Below, in pieces: positions 1 to 9,185 of a stretch of 64,000 nt of DNA. The stretch is from Haliea alexandrii (lineage in GTDB: Bacteria; Pseudomonadota; Gammaproteobacteria; Pseudomonadales; Halieaceae). The notes under the pieces are model-generated. The model had not been told where the DNA came from. It saw only the letters and a program-made list of their open reading frames with translations, and did no database searches. The position numbers and the translations under genes are program-made. The stretch lies in NCBI RefSeq assembly GCF_003719295.1, contig NZ_RFLW01000001.1:496001-560000 (forward strand), in the 5' to 3' direction. The first letter of the stretch is position 1. The number at the start of each line of letters is the position of its first letter.

Positions 1-632
1 CCGCAGTTGCGCGAAAAGCGCGCCAGGTTGGCGAAGTTGGTGATGGGCATGATGCCGGCCACGATGGGTTTGTCGATGCCGATCGCCGCGCATTGGTCGA
101 GAAAATAGAAATAGGATTCCACATTGTAGAAGTACTGGGTAATGGCGCTGTTGGCACCGGCATCCAGTTTTTCCTTCAGGAATTGCAGATCGCTGTTATA
201 GCTCTCCGCTTGCGGGTGAATCTCAGGGTAGGCTGCCACCTCGATATGGAAGTAGTCGCCACTGTGTTCGCGGATGAATGACACCAGCTGACTGGCGTAC
301 ACCAGCTGGCTGGCGCCTCCCATACCCGAGGGCATGTCCCCGCGCAGGGCGACAAGCCGCCGCACCCCGAGTTCACGGTAACGCTGCAGCAGGTCGCGGA
401 TGGTGTCTTCGCCGTCACCGCCGAAGCTCAGGTGCGGGGCGACATCAATGCCCTGCTCGCACAGCGCCGAGACCACACCGAAGGTGCTGTCACGCGTGGA
501 TCCGCCGGCGCCATAGGTCACCGAGAAGAAGCTGGGGTCCAGCGCCTGCAGAGCGGGTGTCGTCCGCTCCAGCAGGGCCGTTTTGCCATCCGCCGTCTTG
601 GGCGGAAAATATTCAAAGCTGATTGTGGGCAT
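1..632 (-). CDS. metF: 5,10-methylenetetrahydrofolate reductase, partial (C-terminus outside window)
   Basis: Reduces 5,10-methylene-THF to 5-methyl-THF with a flavin cofactor, supplying the methyl group for methionine synthesis in the cytoplasm. The visible N-terminal 210 residues begin MPTISFEYFPPKT, the hallmark opening of MetF with its catalytic Glu next to the FPP motif. They continue with YGAGGST, LVALRGDMP and the AGANSAITQYFYN segment, all typical of the TIM-barrel flavin fold. The ATG lies 7 bp after the ahcY stop, so the two genes form one minus-strand unit of the methyl cycle. The 3' end runs off the window; the family is usually about 280-300 residues. Identification is secure; only the missing end is unknown. 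Confidence 0.96.
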   Translation of the reverse strand, partial: MPTISFEYFPPKTADGKTALLERTTPALQALDPSFFSVTYGAGGSTRDSTFGVVSALCEQGIDVAPHLSFGGDGEDTIRDLLQRYRELGVRRLVALRGDMPSGMGGASQLVYASQLVSFIREHSGDYFHIEVAAYPEIHPQAESYNSDLQFLKEKLDAGANSAITQYFYNVESYFYFLDQCAAIGIDKPIVAGIMPITNFANLARFSRNC

Positions 633-639
633 GCTGCGC

Positions 640-2031
640 CTAGTACTTGTAGCTGTCGGGCTTGAAGGGGCCTTCCTGCTTCACGTTGATGTACTCCGCC
701 TGGGCCGTGGTCAGTCGGGTGATGACGCCGCCAAAGCCGGCGACCATGTGTGCGGCCACTTCCTCGTCCAGCTTCTTCGGCAGGACTTCCACACGCAGTG
801 CCGCGGCCTTCATTTCGGGCTCGAGGTTGGCGAAGCGGCGCTCGTACAGGTAGATCTGCGCCAGTACCTGGTTGGCGAACGAGCCGTCCATGATACGCGA
901 GGGGTGGCCGGTGGCGTTGCCCAGGTTCACCAGGCGGCCTTCAGACAGCAGAATCAGGTAGTCGCTGCGGGCGTCGTCGCGGTATACCTTGTGCACCTGC
1001 GGCTTCACTTCTTCCCACTGCCAGTTGCGGCGCATGAAGGCGGTGTCGATCTCATTGTCGAAGTGGCCGATGTTGCAGACTACGGTGCCGGATTTCAGTG
1101 CGCGCAGCATGTGCTCGTCGCACACGTTGTAGTTGCCGGTGGTGGTGACCAGCAGGTCGACGTTGCCGAGAATGCCATGGTCGATACCGTCGGCAGTGCC
1201 GGTGTTAACGCCGTCGACGAAGGGCGATACCACCTCGTACCCATCCATGCAGGCCTGCATGGCACAGATCGGGTCGATCTCGGTAACACGCACGATCATG
1301 CCTTCCTGGCGCAGTGACTGGGCGGAACCCTTGCCCACGTCACCGTAGCCGATCACCAGCGCCTTCTTGCCGGCGAGCAGGTGGTCCGTGCCGCGTTTCA
1401 CGGCATCGTTCAGGCTGTGACGGCAGCCGTACTTGTTGTCGTTCTTGGACTTGGTAATGGAGTCATTGACGTTCACCGCAGGGATCTTGAGCTCGCCGCG
1501 CGCCAGCATTTCCTGCAGGCGATGGACGCCGGTGGTGGTTTCTTCGGTAACGCCGTGGATGCGGTCGAGCATGGCGGGGTATTTCTGGTGCAGCATGCCG
1601 GTCAGGTCGCCGCCATCATCCAGTACCATGTTGGCGTCCCAGGGCTTGCCATCCTTGAGGATGGTCTGCTCCAGGCACCACTCGTATTCTTCTTCGGTTT
1701 CGCCTTTCCAGGCGAACACGGGTACGCCGGCGGCGGCGATGGCTGCGGCGGCGTGGTCCTGGGTGGAGAAGATGTTGCAGGATGACCAGCGTACTTCGGC
1801 ACCCAGTTCGATCAGGGTTTCGATGAGTACCCCGGTCTGGATGGTCATGTGGATGCAGCCGAGGATTTTGGCCCCCGCCAATGGCTGGCTGGCGCGGTAC
1901 TTTTCGCGCATGGCCATGAGTGCGGGCATTTCGGTTTCAGCGATGTCGAGTTCGCGGCGGCCCCAGTCGGCCAGTGTGATGTCGGCGATTTTGTAGTCGG
2001 GCTTGTTGTCGAGTTTGGTCACTGTGCTCAT
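640..2031 (-). CDS. ahcY: Adenosylhomocysteinase (SAH hydrolase)
   Basis: Hydrolyses S-adenosylhomocysteine to adenosine and homocysteine, removing the product inhibitor of methyltransferases. It is 463 residues. [13 protein letters not shown] and the [16 protein letters not shown] segment belong to the substrate domain; [16 protein letters not shown] (about residue 225) is the Rossmann NAD-binding loop; the protein ends in the family's C-terminal PDSYKY. The start chosen is the ATG at 2031 ([10 protein letters not shown]), because an AGGAAGGA ribosome-binding site is well spaced for it and almost touches the in-frame ATG six bases upstream. It is co-directional with metF, 7 bp apart. Its leader carries four GTGTTTC repeats and, further up, large inverted repeats. 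I see no SAH-riboswitch consensus there. Confidence 0.97.
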   Translation of the reverse strand: MSTVTKLDNKPDYKIADITLADWGRRELDIAETEMPALMAMREKYRASQPLAGAKILGCIHMTIQTGVLIETLIELGAEVRWSSCNIFSTQDHAAAAIAAAGVPVFAWKGETEEEYEWCLEQTILKDGKPWDANMVLDDGGDLTGMLHQKYPAMLDRIHGVTEETTTGVHRLQEMLARGELKIPAVNVNDSITKSKNDNKYGCRHSLNDAVKRGTDHLLAGKKALVIGYGDVGKGSAQSLRQEGMIVRVTEIDPICAMQACMDGYEVVSPFVDGVNTGTADGIDHGILGNVDLLVTTTGNYNVCDEHMLRALKSGTVVCNIGHFDNEIDTAFMRRNWQWEEVKPQVHKVYRDDARSDYLILLSEGRLVNLGNATGHPSRIMDGSFANQVLAQIYLYERRFANLEPEMKAAALRVEVLPKKLDEEVAAHMVAGFGGVITRLTTAQAEYINVKQEGPFKPDSYKY

Positions 2032-2072
2032 GGTCATGTCCTTCCTGCTGGTTGCTTCGATTGCTACTGTTT

Positions 2073-2100
2073 GTGTTTCGTGTTTCGTGTTTCGTGTTTC
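2073..2100 (-). repeat. Four tandem copies of a heptamer (GTGTTTC; GAAACAC in the transcript) in the ahcY leader
   Basis: Four perfect, contiguous copies of GTGTTTC occupy 28 bp. In the ahcY transcript they read GAAACAC four times, ending about 40 nt upstream of the start codon. The A/C-rich run should be unstructured, in contrast to the strongly structured element just upstream. It could be replication slippage with no function, or an unstructured translation-enhancing leader. Confidence 0.85.
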
Positions 2101-2122
2101 TGGGTTGGGCGCGCTGTAGTGC

Positions 2123-2322
2123 GGCCCCGCTTGCCGTCCCCCGCGGGCGACCGGGCCGGGCGGCCTGCGGCTGCCCTCACTGCGGAGCCCGCTCCGGGCC
2201 CCGCCCCGACGCGCTTCCTGCGCGGCGGGGCTTTCCGGCACATCCCTGTGCCTCCAGGCCCTGCGCCGGCGCCTTCGTTCGGCGCCCTCTACGGTCACCC
2301 GCGGGGGACGGCAAGCGGGGCC
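2123..2322. repeat. 200-bp GC-rich element with 31-bp terminal inverted repeats
   Basis: Bases 2123-2153 and 2292-2322 are reverse complements at 30 of 31 positions, enclosing 138 bp of very GC-rich sequence. Inside is a small hairpin, GGCACATCCCTGTGCC, whose loop core (CATCCCTG) matches the hairpin cores of the elements at 2449-2552 and 11237-11348. There is no coding capacity. It looks like a non-autonomous repeat (MITE-like or an extragenic palindromic element) or a very stable RNA structure in the ahcY 5' region. Confidence 0.7.
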
Positions 2323-2448
2323 TCAGGCTCCTGCCAAATCGACGATCTGGCTGGAACGGGATCACTGCGTCCGGCACATCACCTTACCGAGCGGACTCTG
2401 TGCAGCACCGCATTGACTGAACCCGATGTGGCACCCAAGTGAGGCGCG

Positions 2449-2552
2449 GCGGGCTCGTCAGGGCTTTGCGGGACTGTCTGAAACATGGATGTTTCAGACA
2501 AGCCTACAGGGACGTATTCACGGCGTGTCCCGCAAAGCCCTGACGAGCCCGC
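2449..2552 (-). repeat. Inverted-repeat element A (same family as 11237-11348)
   Basis: Perfect 26-bp outer arms (2449-2474 and 2527-2552) flank a core containing a second palindrome at 2475-2500 with arms TGTCTGAAACAT and its complement. Read on the minus strand, the core contains CACGCCGTGAA, a TCCCTG hairpin, GGCTTG and an ACATCCATGT hairpin. These blocks occur in the same order in the element downstream of the fba gene cluster, although the outer arms differ completely. It lies just beyond the metK 3' end and has no T-run, so a simple intrinsic terminator role is not obvious. Confidence 0.85.
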
Positions 2553-2590
2553 AGTGCCGTCCTCACAGAGTCCCCACCAAAGTAGGCGCA

Positions 2591-3745
2591 TCACATCGCC
2601 CGGCGCAATACCTCCGCTTTATCCGTCCGCTCCCAGGTGAAATCCGCGTCCTCCCGGCCAAAATGCCCGTATGCTGCAGTTTTACGGTAAATGGGCCGCT
2701 TCAGATTGAGCATGTCGACAATGCCCTTCGGACGCAGGTCGAAATGCTCGCGCACCAGCTTCACGATGCTGGCATCGGAAAGCTTGCCGGTGCCGAACGT
2801 GTTGATCGAGATTGACGTAGGCTCTGCCACTCCAATCGCGTAGGACACCTGAATCTCGCAGCGGTCTGCGAGGCCGGCGGCAACAATGTTCTTGGCCACA
2901 TAGCGCCCGGCGTAGGCGGCGGAGCGGTCGACTTTCGAGGGGTCCTTGCCCGAAAACGCGCCGCCACCGTGGCGCGCCATACCGCCGTAAGTGTCGACAA
3001 TGATTTTGCGTCCGGTGAGGCCGCAGTCGCCCACGGGGCCGCCGATGATGAACACCCCGGTGGGGTTGATGTGGTAGCGCGTATCGGCGCTCAGCCACTC
3101 GGCGGGAAGCACTTCCTTGATAATGAGGTCCATCACCGCCTGGTGAATATCGGCCTGGCTGATGCTCTCATCGTGCTGGGTCGACAGTACCACGGCATCA
3201 ATGCCGACCGGCTGGCCATTCTCGTAGCGCAGGGTCACCTGGCTTTTGGCATCGGGGCGCAACCAAGGCAGCGTGCCGTGCTTGCGCAGCTCCGCCTGCC
3301 GCTCTACCAGACGGTGGGCATAGAAGATCGGCGCGGGCATGAGGGTGTCGGTTTCATTGGTGGCGTAGCCGAACATCAGGCCCTGGTCGCCGGCACCCTG
3401 TTCCTTGTCGTCACCGGCATCAACGCCCTGGGCGATATCCGGGCTCTGCTTGCCAATGGCGTTGAGGACCGCGCAGGACGCGCCATCGAAGCCGACTTTC
3501 GAGCTGTTGTAGCCGATGTCCAGCACGACGTTGCGCACCACGTCCTCGAGGTCGACATAAGTTTTGGTGGTCACCTCACCGGCAATCACCACCATGCCGG
3601 TCTTGACCAGGGTCTCCACCGCGACACGCGCATCGGGGTCGTCGACAAGGATCTTGTCGAGGATGGCGTCGGAAATCTGGTCGGCCATTTTGTCGGGGTG
3701 TCCTTCGGACACTGATTCGGAGGTGAAAGTCGCGTACTCGCTCAT
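2591..3745 (-). CDS. metK: S-adenosylmethionine synthetase
   Basis: Makes S-adenosylmethionine from ATP and methionine. It is 384 residues, the normal family length. [23 protein letters not shown] at the N-terminus carries the ATP-binding His; [19 protein letters not shown] near residue 260 holds the P-loop-like catalytic lysines; IGVAEPTSI follows. The ATG chosen starts exactly at this conserved N-terminus and has an AGGAA ribosome-binding site. Its start overlaps the stop of the upstream ArsR-methyltransferase gene as ATGA, so the two are translationally coupled and metK is probably transcribed from the palindrome-containing promoter near 4800. Together with ahcY and metF it covers most of the methyl cycle. 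Confidence 0.98.
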   Translation of the reverse strand: MSEYATFTSESVSEGHPDKMADQISDAILDKILVDDPDARVAVETLVKTGMVVIAGEVTTKTYVDLEDVVRNVVLDIGYNSSKVGFDGASCAVLNAIGKQSPDIAQGVDAGDDKEQGAGDQGLMFGYATNETDTLMPAPIFYAHRLVERQAELRKHGTLPWLRPDAKSQVTLRYENGQPVGIDAVVLSTQHDESISQADIHQAVMDLIIKEVLPAEWLSADTRYHINPTGVFIIGGPVGDCGLTGRKIIVDTYGGMARHGGGAFSGKDPSKVDRSAAYAGRYVAKNIVAAGLADRCEIQVSYAIGVAEPTSISINTFGTGKLSDASIVKLVREHFDLRPKGIVDMLNLKRPIYRKTAAYGHFGREDADFTWERTDKAEVLRRAM

Positions 3746-4758
3746 ACCGTGGTTCCTGTCGCTGTGTGTGGGTGGCCGAAGAGGCGCACCTGTATCTGAA
3801 ATCCGTTGCGCTGTGCCAGATAGACGCTGGCGATGTCGGTCAGTCCGGCATCGCTGGCCCAGGCTGCGAGGTCCTCGGGGGCAAAGCCCAGCCAAAGATC
3901 ACCGCAGTTTTCCCGCGCCCAGGCCTGGTCGTGGCGGCACAGGTCGGTAACCAATACCACGCCGCCGGGTGCCAGGCAGGCGGCAACGTCGTGCAGTATC
4001 TGCTGTGGCTGTGGCGTGTGGTGCAGCACCATATTGATGACCACGCAATCTGCCTGCAGGCTCGCCAGACGCTCGTGTCCGGTGTCGCCGTGCACGAATT
4101 CAATGTTCTCCAGTGCAGCCGTGGTGCTGCGTGCCCGTTCGAGCATGGCCGCGGTGTTGTCCAGCGCGACCACGTGCCGGAAACGGGGGCCCAGGGTCAG
4201 CAGGAAGCTGCCGTCACCCGGGCCCACTTCCAGTGCGGTGTCGAAGCGGGCGAGCGGGGCGTCCCGCAATACCTGGGCTACGGTGTCCGCGTATTGTTCG
4301 TAGCTGGCGATAAGGTCTTGCTGCTGGCGGAATTTGTGCGCGTTGTCGGTGAAGAAATGGCGTGAATTGGCCTCTCGCTGGCGTTGTACCTGCTGCAGGC
4401 GTTGTTCCAGCAGTTCGGGCAGGGGCACGGCATCCAGCGCATCGAAGATCTGTTGCTGCAAGGCGTCCAGACCCGGCTGTTGGCCGAGCTCGCTGCGCCG
4501 ATAGAAAATGGAGTTGCCTTCTCGTCGGGAGGCGACCAGCCCCATGCCGGCCAACACTTTGAGGTGGTGGCTCAGCGCGGGCTGACGGGTTGCAAACAGG
4601 GCGCACAACTCGGAAACGCCGAAGGAGTCGTTGCGCAGCACGCGCAGGATCTGCAGGCGCAACGGATCTGCGCTGGCCTTGCACAGGCTGGCCAGGGATT
4701 CGATGCGCGCTTCGGGACGGGTGTCCAGCGCGTCGGGTTGTCGGGTCGCGGTGAGCAT
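3742..4758 (-). CDS. ArsR-family regulator fused to a SAM-dependent methyltransferase domain
   Basis: A 338-residue two-domain protein. Residues about 20-95 form an ArsR winged helix ([11 protein letters not shown], then [21 protein letters not shown] as recognition region, and a REGNSIFYR wing). Residues about 130-330 are a class I methyltransferase with motif [10 protein letters not shown] (177-185), acidic D200 and a [11 protein letters not shown] motif IV. Proteins of this architecture sit between metK and tkt in Pseudomonas. ArsR-family regulators of the SAM/SAH cycle (SahR) are known in Proteobacteria, so I infer that it senses SAM or SAH and controls metK and itself; whether it methylates anything is unknown. 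The ATG at 4758 is preferred over a TTG 27 bases upstream. A perfect palindrome lies 29 bp upstream. Confidence 0.88.
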   Translation of the reverse strand: MLTATRQPDALDTRPEARIESLASLCKASADPLRLQILRVLRNDSFGVSELCALFATRQPALSHHLKVLAGMGLVASRREGNSIFYRRSELGQQPGLDALQQQIFDALDAVPLPELLEQRLQQVQRQREANSRHFFTDNAHKFRQQQDLIASYEQYADTVAQVLRDAPLARFDTALEVGPGDGSFLLTLGPRFRHVVALDNTAAMLERARSTTAALENIEFVHGDTGHERLASLQADCVVINMVLHHTPQPQQILHDVAACLAPGGVVLVTDLCRHDQAWARENCGDLWLGFAPEDLAAWASDAGLTDIASVYLAQRNGFQIQVRLFGHPHTATGTTV

Positions 4759-4786
4759 GGCGGCGGAGTGTAGCAGGCAATGCAAT

Positions 4787-4810
4787 CTATATCAAAAAAG
4801 TTTGATATAG
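4787..4810. promoter_or_regulatory. Palindromic operator between the ArsR-methyltransferase gene and tkt
   Basis: Arms CTATATCAAA (4787-4796) and TTTGATATAG (4801-4810) are exact reverse complements around a 4-bp spacer. The AT-rich palindrome stands out in GC-rich DNA and lies in the divergent intergenic region just upstream of an ArsR-type gene, the usual place for an autoregulatory operator. By inference it is bound by that regulator and may affect tkt as well. Confidence 0.75.
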
Positions 4811-4941
4811 GTGCGCGTTGCGTCGCGACGGGCAGAATAAGCGCGCAATAGTTGGGTGATTTGTTTGCCGTGGGCCGCCGCTTACGCGAAAATGACGCCC
4901 CCTTGTTTACCGGCCTCAGCGCCTAGCCACGGAGCACGCCA

Positions 4942-6945
4942 ATGCCATCCCGCTTTGAACTCGCCAACGCCATTCGTGCACTCAGTATGGATGCTGTCCA
5001 GCGCGCCAACAGTGGTCACCCCGGTGCACCGATGGGAATGGCGGACATCGCCGAGGTGCTGTGGAACGATTTCCTGCAGCACAATCCGGCGAACCCGCAG
5101 TGGCCCAACCGCGACCGTTTCGTATTATCCAACGGTCACGGCTCCATGCTCATTTACTCCCTGCTGCACCTGAGCGGCTACGAACTTCCGCTGGAGGAGC
5201 TGCAGAATTTCCGTCAGCTGCACAGCCGTACGCCGGGGCACCCTGAGTACGGCTACGCGCCCGGCGTGGAAACCACGACCGGTCCGCTGGGTCAGGGCAT
5301 CAGTAATGCCGTGGGCATGGCGCTGGCGGAGAAGGTGCTGGCGGCGCAGTTCAACCGGCCCGGGCATACCGTGGTGGATCACCATACCTATGTTTTCCTC
5401 GGCGATGGCTGCCTGATGGAGGGTATTTCTCACGAGGTCTGCTCCCTGGCGGGTACGCTGGGGCTGGGCAAGCTGATCGCTTTTTACGACGATAACGGCA
5501 TTTCGATCGATGGCGAGGTCGAGGGCTGGTTCACCGACGACACGCCCGCGCGGTTCCGTGCCTACGGCTGGCAGGTTATCCCCCGCGTTGACGGCCACGA
5601 CCCGGACGAGGTGCGCCAGGCGATTGCCACTGCCCGCGCCGAAGAAGGTATGCCCACACTGATTTGCTGCAAAACCATCATCGGCAAGGGCGCACCGAAC
5701 AAGCAGGGCACAGAAGCCTGTCACGGTGCTCCCCTGGGTGTGGACGAGATTGCGGCGGCGCGCGAGTCCCTGGGCTGGACGCATGGTCCCTTTGAGATCC
5801 CCGAAGCAATCTACGGTGGTTGGGATGCCCGCGCTGCGGGTGCCACGCGGGAGGAGGATTGGGAGGCCGCCATGGCAGCCTATGCAGAGGCGTATCCGGC
5901 CGAGGCGGCACAGCTGCGCCGGCGGCTCGCGGGGGATCTGCCCGAGGGGTTTGCCGCCCAGGCCCAGGCGTGGATTGACCAGTGCCAGGCTGAGGGGCAG
6001 AGCATTGCCTCGCGCAAGGCCTCGCAGAATTGCCTGGGTACTTTCGGTCCGCTGCTGCCCGAGCTGCTCGGTGGCTCGGCGGATCTCGCCGGTTCCAACC
6101 TCACGCTGTGGCAGGGTGCGCAGGGTGTTACCCAGACCGACGCCGCTGGCAACTACATCTACTATGGTGTGCGCGAGTTCGGCATGTCCGCCATCATGAA
6201 CGGTATCGCCCTGCACGGCGGCTTTGTGCCCTACGGCGCCACCTTCCTCATGTTTATGGAATACGCCCGCAATGCCGTGCGCATGGCGGCGTTGATGAAG
6301 CTGCGCACTATTTTCGTTTACACCCACGACTCCATTGGCCTGGGCGAGGACGGCCCGACTCACCAGCCGGTGGAACAGCTCACGGCACTGCGCGCCACAC
6401 CCAACCTGCACACCTGGCGGCCCTGCGATACGGTCGAGTCCGCCGTGTCCTGGAGCGCCGCGCTGCAGCGCGTCGCGGGCCCCACCGCGCTGATCTTCTC
6501 GCGCCAGAATCTCGCGCATCAGGCGCGCTCTGCAGAGCAGGTGGCCGCGATTGCGCGCGGTGGCTACACCCTGGTTGATTGTGACGGCCACCCCGAGTTG
6601 ATCCTCATCGGCACCGGTTCCGAGTTGCAGCTTGCCGTGGACGCCGCTGCCCGCCTGAGCGCTGCCGGGCGCCGCGTGCGCGTGGTGTCGCTGCCCTGTG
6701 CGGAGCTGTTCATGGAACAGGACGCGGCCTACCGCGAGGCGGTACTGCCCAGCGATGTGCTGGCACGGGTCGCCGTAGAGGCTGCCCACGCCGACTACTG
6801 GTACAAGTTTGTCGGCCTCGACGGCCGGGTTGTGGGCATGACCACCTTTGGTGAGTCGGCTCCCGCCGCCGATCTGATGGCCTATTTCGGCTTCACCGTG
6901 GATGCGGTGGTCGCTGCGGCCGAAGAGGTGCTGCTGGGAGACTGA
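4942..6945 (+). CDS. tkt: Transketolase
   Basis: Thiamine-diphosphate enzyme moving two-carbon units between sugar phosphates in the pentose phosphate pathway. It is 667 residues, full length. Visible motifs are [11 protein letters not shown] near residue 25, the TPP-binding [12 protein letters not shown] segment near residue 155, and the second-domain [20 protein letters not shown] stretch near residue 455. The ATG at 4942 has a GGAG site upstream. It begins a plus-strand run tkt-epd-pgk-fba with gaps of 4, 18 and 37 bp, a combination conserved in many gammaproteobacteria. That operon links erythrose-4-phosphate production to its oxidation by Epd. The promoter region may be shared with the divergent ArsR-type regulator. 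Confidence 0.98.
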   Translation: MPSRFELANAIRALSMDAVQRANSGHPGAPMGMADIAEVLWNDFLQHNPANPQWPNRDRFVLSNGHGSMLIYSLLHLSGYELPLEELQNFRQLHSRTPGHPEYGYAPGVETTTGPLGQGISNAVGMALAEKVLAAQFNRPGHTVVDHHTYVFLGDGCLMEGISHEVCSLAGTLGLGKLIAFYDDNGISIDGEVEGWFTDDTPARFRAYGWQVIPRVDGHDPDEVRQAIATARAEEGMPTLICCKTIIGKGAPNKQGTEACHGAPLGVDEIAAARESLGWTHGPFEIPEAIYGGWDARAAGATREEDWEAAMAAYAEAYPAEAAQLRRRLAGDLPEGFAAQAQAWIDQCQAEGQSIASRKASQNCLGTFGPLLPELLGGSADLAGSNLTLWQGAQGVTQTDAAGNYIYYGVREFGMSAIMNGIALHGGFVPYGATFLMFMEYARNAVRMAALMKLRTIFVYTHDSIGLGEDGPTHQPVEQLTALRATPNLHTWRPCDTVESAVSWSAALQRVAGPTALIFSRQNLAHQARSAEQVAAIARGGYTLVDCDGHPELILIGTGSELQLAVDAAARLSAAGRRVRVVSLPCAELFMEQDAAYREAVLPSDVLARVAVEAAHADYWYKFVGLDGRVVGMTTFGESAPAADLMAYFGFTVDAVVAAAEEVLLGD

Positions 6946-6949
6946 AGCG

Positions 6950-7969
6950 GTGTTGCGTCTCGCCATCAATGGCTACGGCCGCATCGGGCGCAGTATTCTG
7001 CGTGCGCTCTATGAGGGGCGGCAGCGTGAGCACCTGCAGATTGTCGCCATCAATGAACTGGCCGATGCGCGCACGGTCCTCCACCTCACGCGCTACGACA
7101 GCACCCACGGCCGCTTCGCGCTGCCCCTGAGTGGTGGGGTGGGGGAGCTGCATATCGACGGCGACCCAATCGCCCTGCTCAGCCAGCCGGATGTGTCGCG
7201 CCTGCCCTGGGCAGAACAGGGCGTTGACCTGGTGCTCGAGTGCACCGGCGCCTTCAGTGACCGTGCTACCGCGGAACTGCATCTGCGTGGCGGCGCTTCG
7301 CGTGTGCTGTTCTCGCAGCCCGCACAAACCGATGTTGATGCGACGGTGGTGTTCGGTGTGAATCACGACACACTGCAGCCCGATCATCGTATTGTCTCGG
7401 CGGCCTCCTGCACCACCAATGGCATCGTGCCGGTGATCGACGCACTGCACCGTGCGCTGGGTGTGGCCTGTGGCACCATCACCACCATCCACTCGGCGAT
7501 GAACGACCAGCCGGTGCTGGATGCCTACCACCATACCGACCTGCGCAAGACACGCGCGGCATCCCAATCGATTATTCCCGTGGATACCGCGTTGGCGCGG
7601 GGTATTGAGCGCATTCTGCCGGAGCTTGCCGGGTGCTTCACGGCCCAGGCGTTGCGGGTGCCTACGCAGAATGTGTCGGCCATGGACCTCACGGTGCAGG
7701 TGACTCGTGATACCAGCGAGCAGGATGTGAACCGCATTCTGCGCGAGGCCGCAGCGAGCGCTTATCACGGGGTACTGGGTTTTACCACGGAGCCGCTGGC
7801 GTCCTGCGACTTCAATCACGACCCGCGCTCCAGTATCGTGGATGCCAGCCAGACCCGGGTCAGTGGCCGGCGCCTGGTGAAAGTGCTCACCTGGTTCGAT
7901 AATGAATGGGCCTACGCCAACCGCATGCTTGATGTGGCTGCCTGGTGGGGTGGCCGCAATGTTGACTGA
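6950..7969 (+). CDS. epd: D-erythrose-4-phosphate dehydrogenase
   Basis: NAD-dependent oxidation of erythrose 4-phosphate to 4-phosphoerythronate, the first step of pyridoxal phosphate synthesis. It is 339 residues, the same length as the E. coli enzyme. LRLAINGYGRIGRSILRAL is the Rossmann start; SAASCTTNGIVPV contains the catalytic Cys; TIHSAMNDQPVLDAYHHTDLR is characteristic of Epd rather than glycolytic GAPDH. The start is a GTG at 6950, four bases after the tkt stop, since upstream in-frame codons lie inside tkt and add nothing conserved. Adjacency to tkt, whose product it uses, supports Epd over GapA. Confidence 0.93.
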   Translation: MLRLAINGYGRIGRSILRALYEGRQREHLQIVAINELADARTVLHLTRYDSTHGRFALPLSGGVGELHIDGDPIALLSQPDVSRLPWAEQGVDLVLECTGAFSDRATAELHLRGGASRVLFSQPAQTDVDATVVFGVNHDTLQPDHRIVSAASCTTNGIVPVIDALHRALGVACGTITTIHSAMNDQPVLDAYHHTDLRKTRAASQSIIPVDTALARGIERILPELAGCFTAQALRVPTQNVSAMDLTVQVTRDTSEQDVNRILREAAASAYHGVLGFTTEPLASCDFNHDPRSSIVDASQTRVSGRRLVKVLTWFDNEWAYANRMLDVAAWWGGRNVD

Positions 7970-7987
7970 CTGCGCAGGAGTGCAGAG

Positions 7988-9148
7988 ATGAAGCTGATGT
8001 CCGACCTCGATCTGACCGGCAAGCGGGTGTTGATTCGCGAGGACCTGAACGTACCTCTGAAAGCGGGTCAGGTGAGCAGTGATGCGCGCATTCGGGCGGC
8101 ACTTCCCACCCTCCGCCAGGCACTGGACGCGGGCGCGAAAGTATTGATCATGTCGCACCTGGGTCGTCCTGAGGAGGGCGTGTTCGCCGAGGCGTTTTCG
8201 CTCGCCCCAGTCGCTGAGCGCTTGTCGGAACTGCTGGGTCGCCCGGTGTCGCTGCTGCGCGACTGGCAGCAGGGCGTGGCGCTGGACAACGGCGAGATCG
8301 CCCTGCTGGAGAACGTGCGCTTCAACCCGGGCGAAAAGAAAGACGACGAAACGCTGTCTCGCGCCTACGCCGCGCTGTGCGATGTGTTCGTCATGGATGC
8401 CTTTGGCACCGCTCACCGCGCCCAGGCTTCCACCCACGGGGTGGCGCGCTTTGCGCCGGTGGCCTGCGCCGGCCCGCTGCTCGCGGCGGAACTGGAAGCA
8501 CTGGACAAGGCGCTGGCCAACCCGGCCCGTCCACTGGTGGCGATTGTCGGCGGCTCCAAGGTGTCCACCAAGCTGACCGTACTCGAGACCCTGGCCGACA
8601 AGGTGGACCAGCTGGTGGTCGGCGGTGGCATTGCCAACACCTTTCTCGCCGCCAGCGGCAAGCCAGTGGGGAAGTCGCTGTGTGAGCACGACCTTGTTCC
8701 CGCGGCCCAGGCGCTGATGGCGAAAACACATATTCCCCTGCCTGAGGATGTGGTGACCGGCAAGGAGTTTGCGGAATCCGCCGCGGCGGAAACCAAGCCC
8801 GCCGGCGCCGTGGCCGACGACGACATGATTTTCGACATCGGCCCGCAGGCGGCAGCGGCGATTGGTGACATTCTGGCCCAGGCGGGTACCATTCTCTGGA
8901 ACGGCCCGGTGGGTGTATTCGAATTCGACCAGTTTGCGGGCGGCACCGAGGCGCTGGCCCACGCCATTGCTGCGAGCTCCGCATTTTCCCTCGCCGGTGG
9001 TGGTGACACGCTGGCGGCGATAGACAAGTTCGGCATTGCCGATCGGGTGTCCTACATTTCCACCGGCGGCGGCGCTTTCCTCGAGTATGTCGAGGGCAAA
9101 ACGCTGCCCGCCGTTGCCATGTTACAACAGCGCGGGGACGACGCCTGA
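7988..9148 (+). CDS. pgk: Phosphoglycerate kinase
   Basis: Interconverts 1,3-bisphosphoglycerate and 3-phosphoglycerate with ATP formation. It is 386 residues. [24 protein letters not shown] carries the substrate-binding Asp/Asn pair; SHLGRP follows near residue 58; [14 protein letters not shown] near residue 190 and the C-terminal [17 protein letters not shown] complete the nucleotide domain. An AGGAG site precedes the ATG. It sits 18 bp after epd and 37 bp before fba in the tkt-epd-pgk-fba operon. Confidence 0.98.
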   Translation: MKLMSDLDLTGKRVLIREDLNVPLKAGQVSSDARIRAALPTLRQALDAGAKVLIMSHLGRPEEGVFAEAFSLAPVAERLSELLGRPVSLLRDWQQGVALDNGEIALLENVRFNPGEKKDDETLSRAYAALCDVFVMDAFGTAHRAQASTHGVARFAPVACAGPLLAAELEALDKALANPARPLVAIVGGSKVSTKLTVLETLADKVDQLVVGGGIANTFLAASGKPVGKSLCEHDLVPAAQALMAKTHIPLPEDVVTGKEFAESAAAETKPAGAVADDDMIFDIGPQAAAAIGDILAQAGTILWNGPVGVFEFDQFAGGTEALAHAIAASSAFSLAGGGDTLAAIDKFGIADRVSYISTGGGAFLEYVEGKTLPAVAMLQQRGDDA

Positions 9149-9185
9149 GGGCGCACCTGCACCAGAACCCATCGAGGATAGACCT

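Larger units (their letters stand above)
2032..2590. other. 559-bp gene-free region between metK and ahcY, filled with repeat structures
   Basis: No plausible gene lies here; reading frames crossing it are composition-driven. Going from ahcY outward it holds the ribosome-binding site and leader, a 28-bp tandem heptamer array, a 200-bp GC-rich element bounded by 31-bp inverted repeats, about 125 bp of unremarkable sequence that could hold the ahcY promoter, and a 104-bp inverted-repeat element ending 38 bp short of the metK stop codon. The repeat parts are listed separately. Confidence 0.8.

Noticed and set aside
583-1317. Long plus-strand open frames opposite ahcY, and similar long frames opposite metK, tkt, pgk, ilvA and ptsP
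   Set aside because: They are antisense shadows caused by high GC third positions; the opposite strand encodes complete, recognisable enzymes and the shadow products have no motifs.
2073-2100. CRISPR-like array
   Set aside because: The units are 7 bp, contiguous and without spacers; it is a simple tandem repeat.
2032-2340. SAH riboswitch upstream of ahcY
   Set aside because: The position would fit, but I cannot find the conserved SAH-riboswitch core; the strong structure present is a long inverted repeat instead.
2123-2552. Insertion sequence or transposon carrying a transposase
   Set aside because: The inverted-repeat units are 104-200 bp and have no coding capacity, so at most they are non-autonomous elements.
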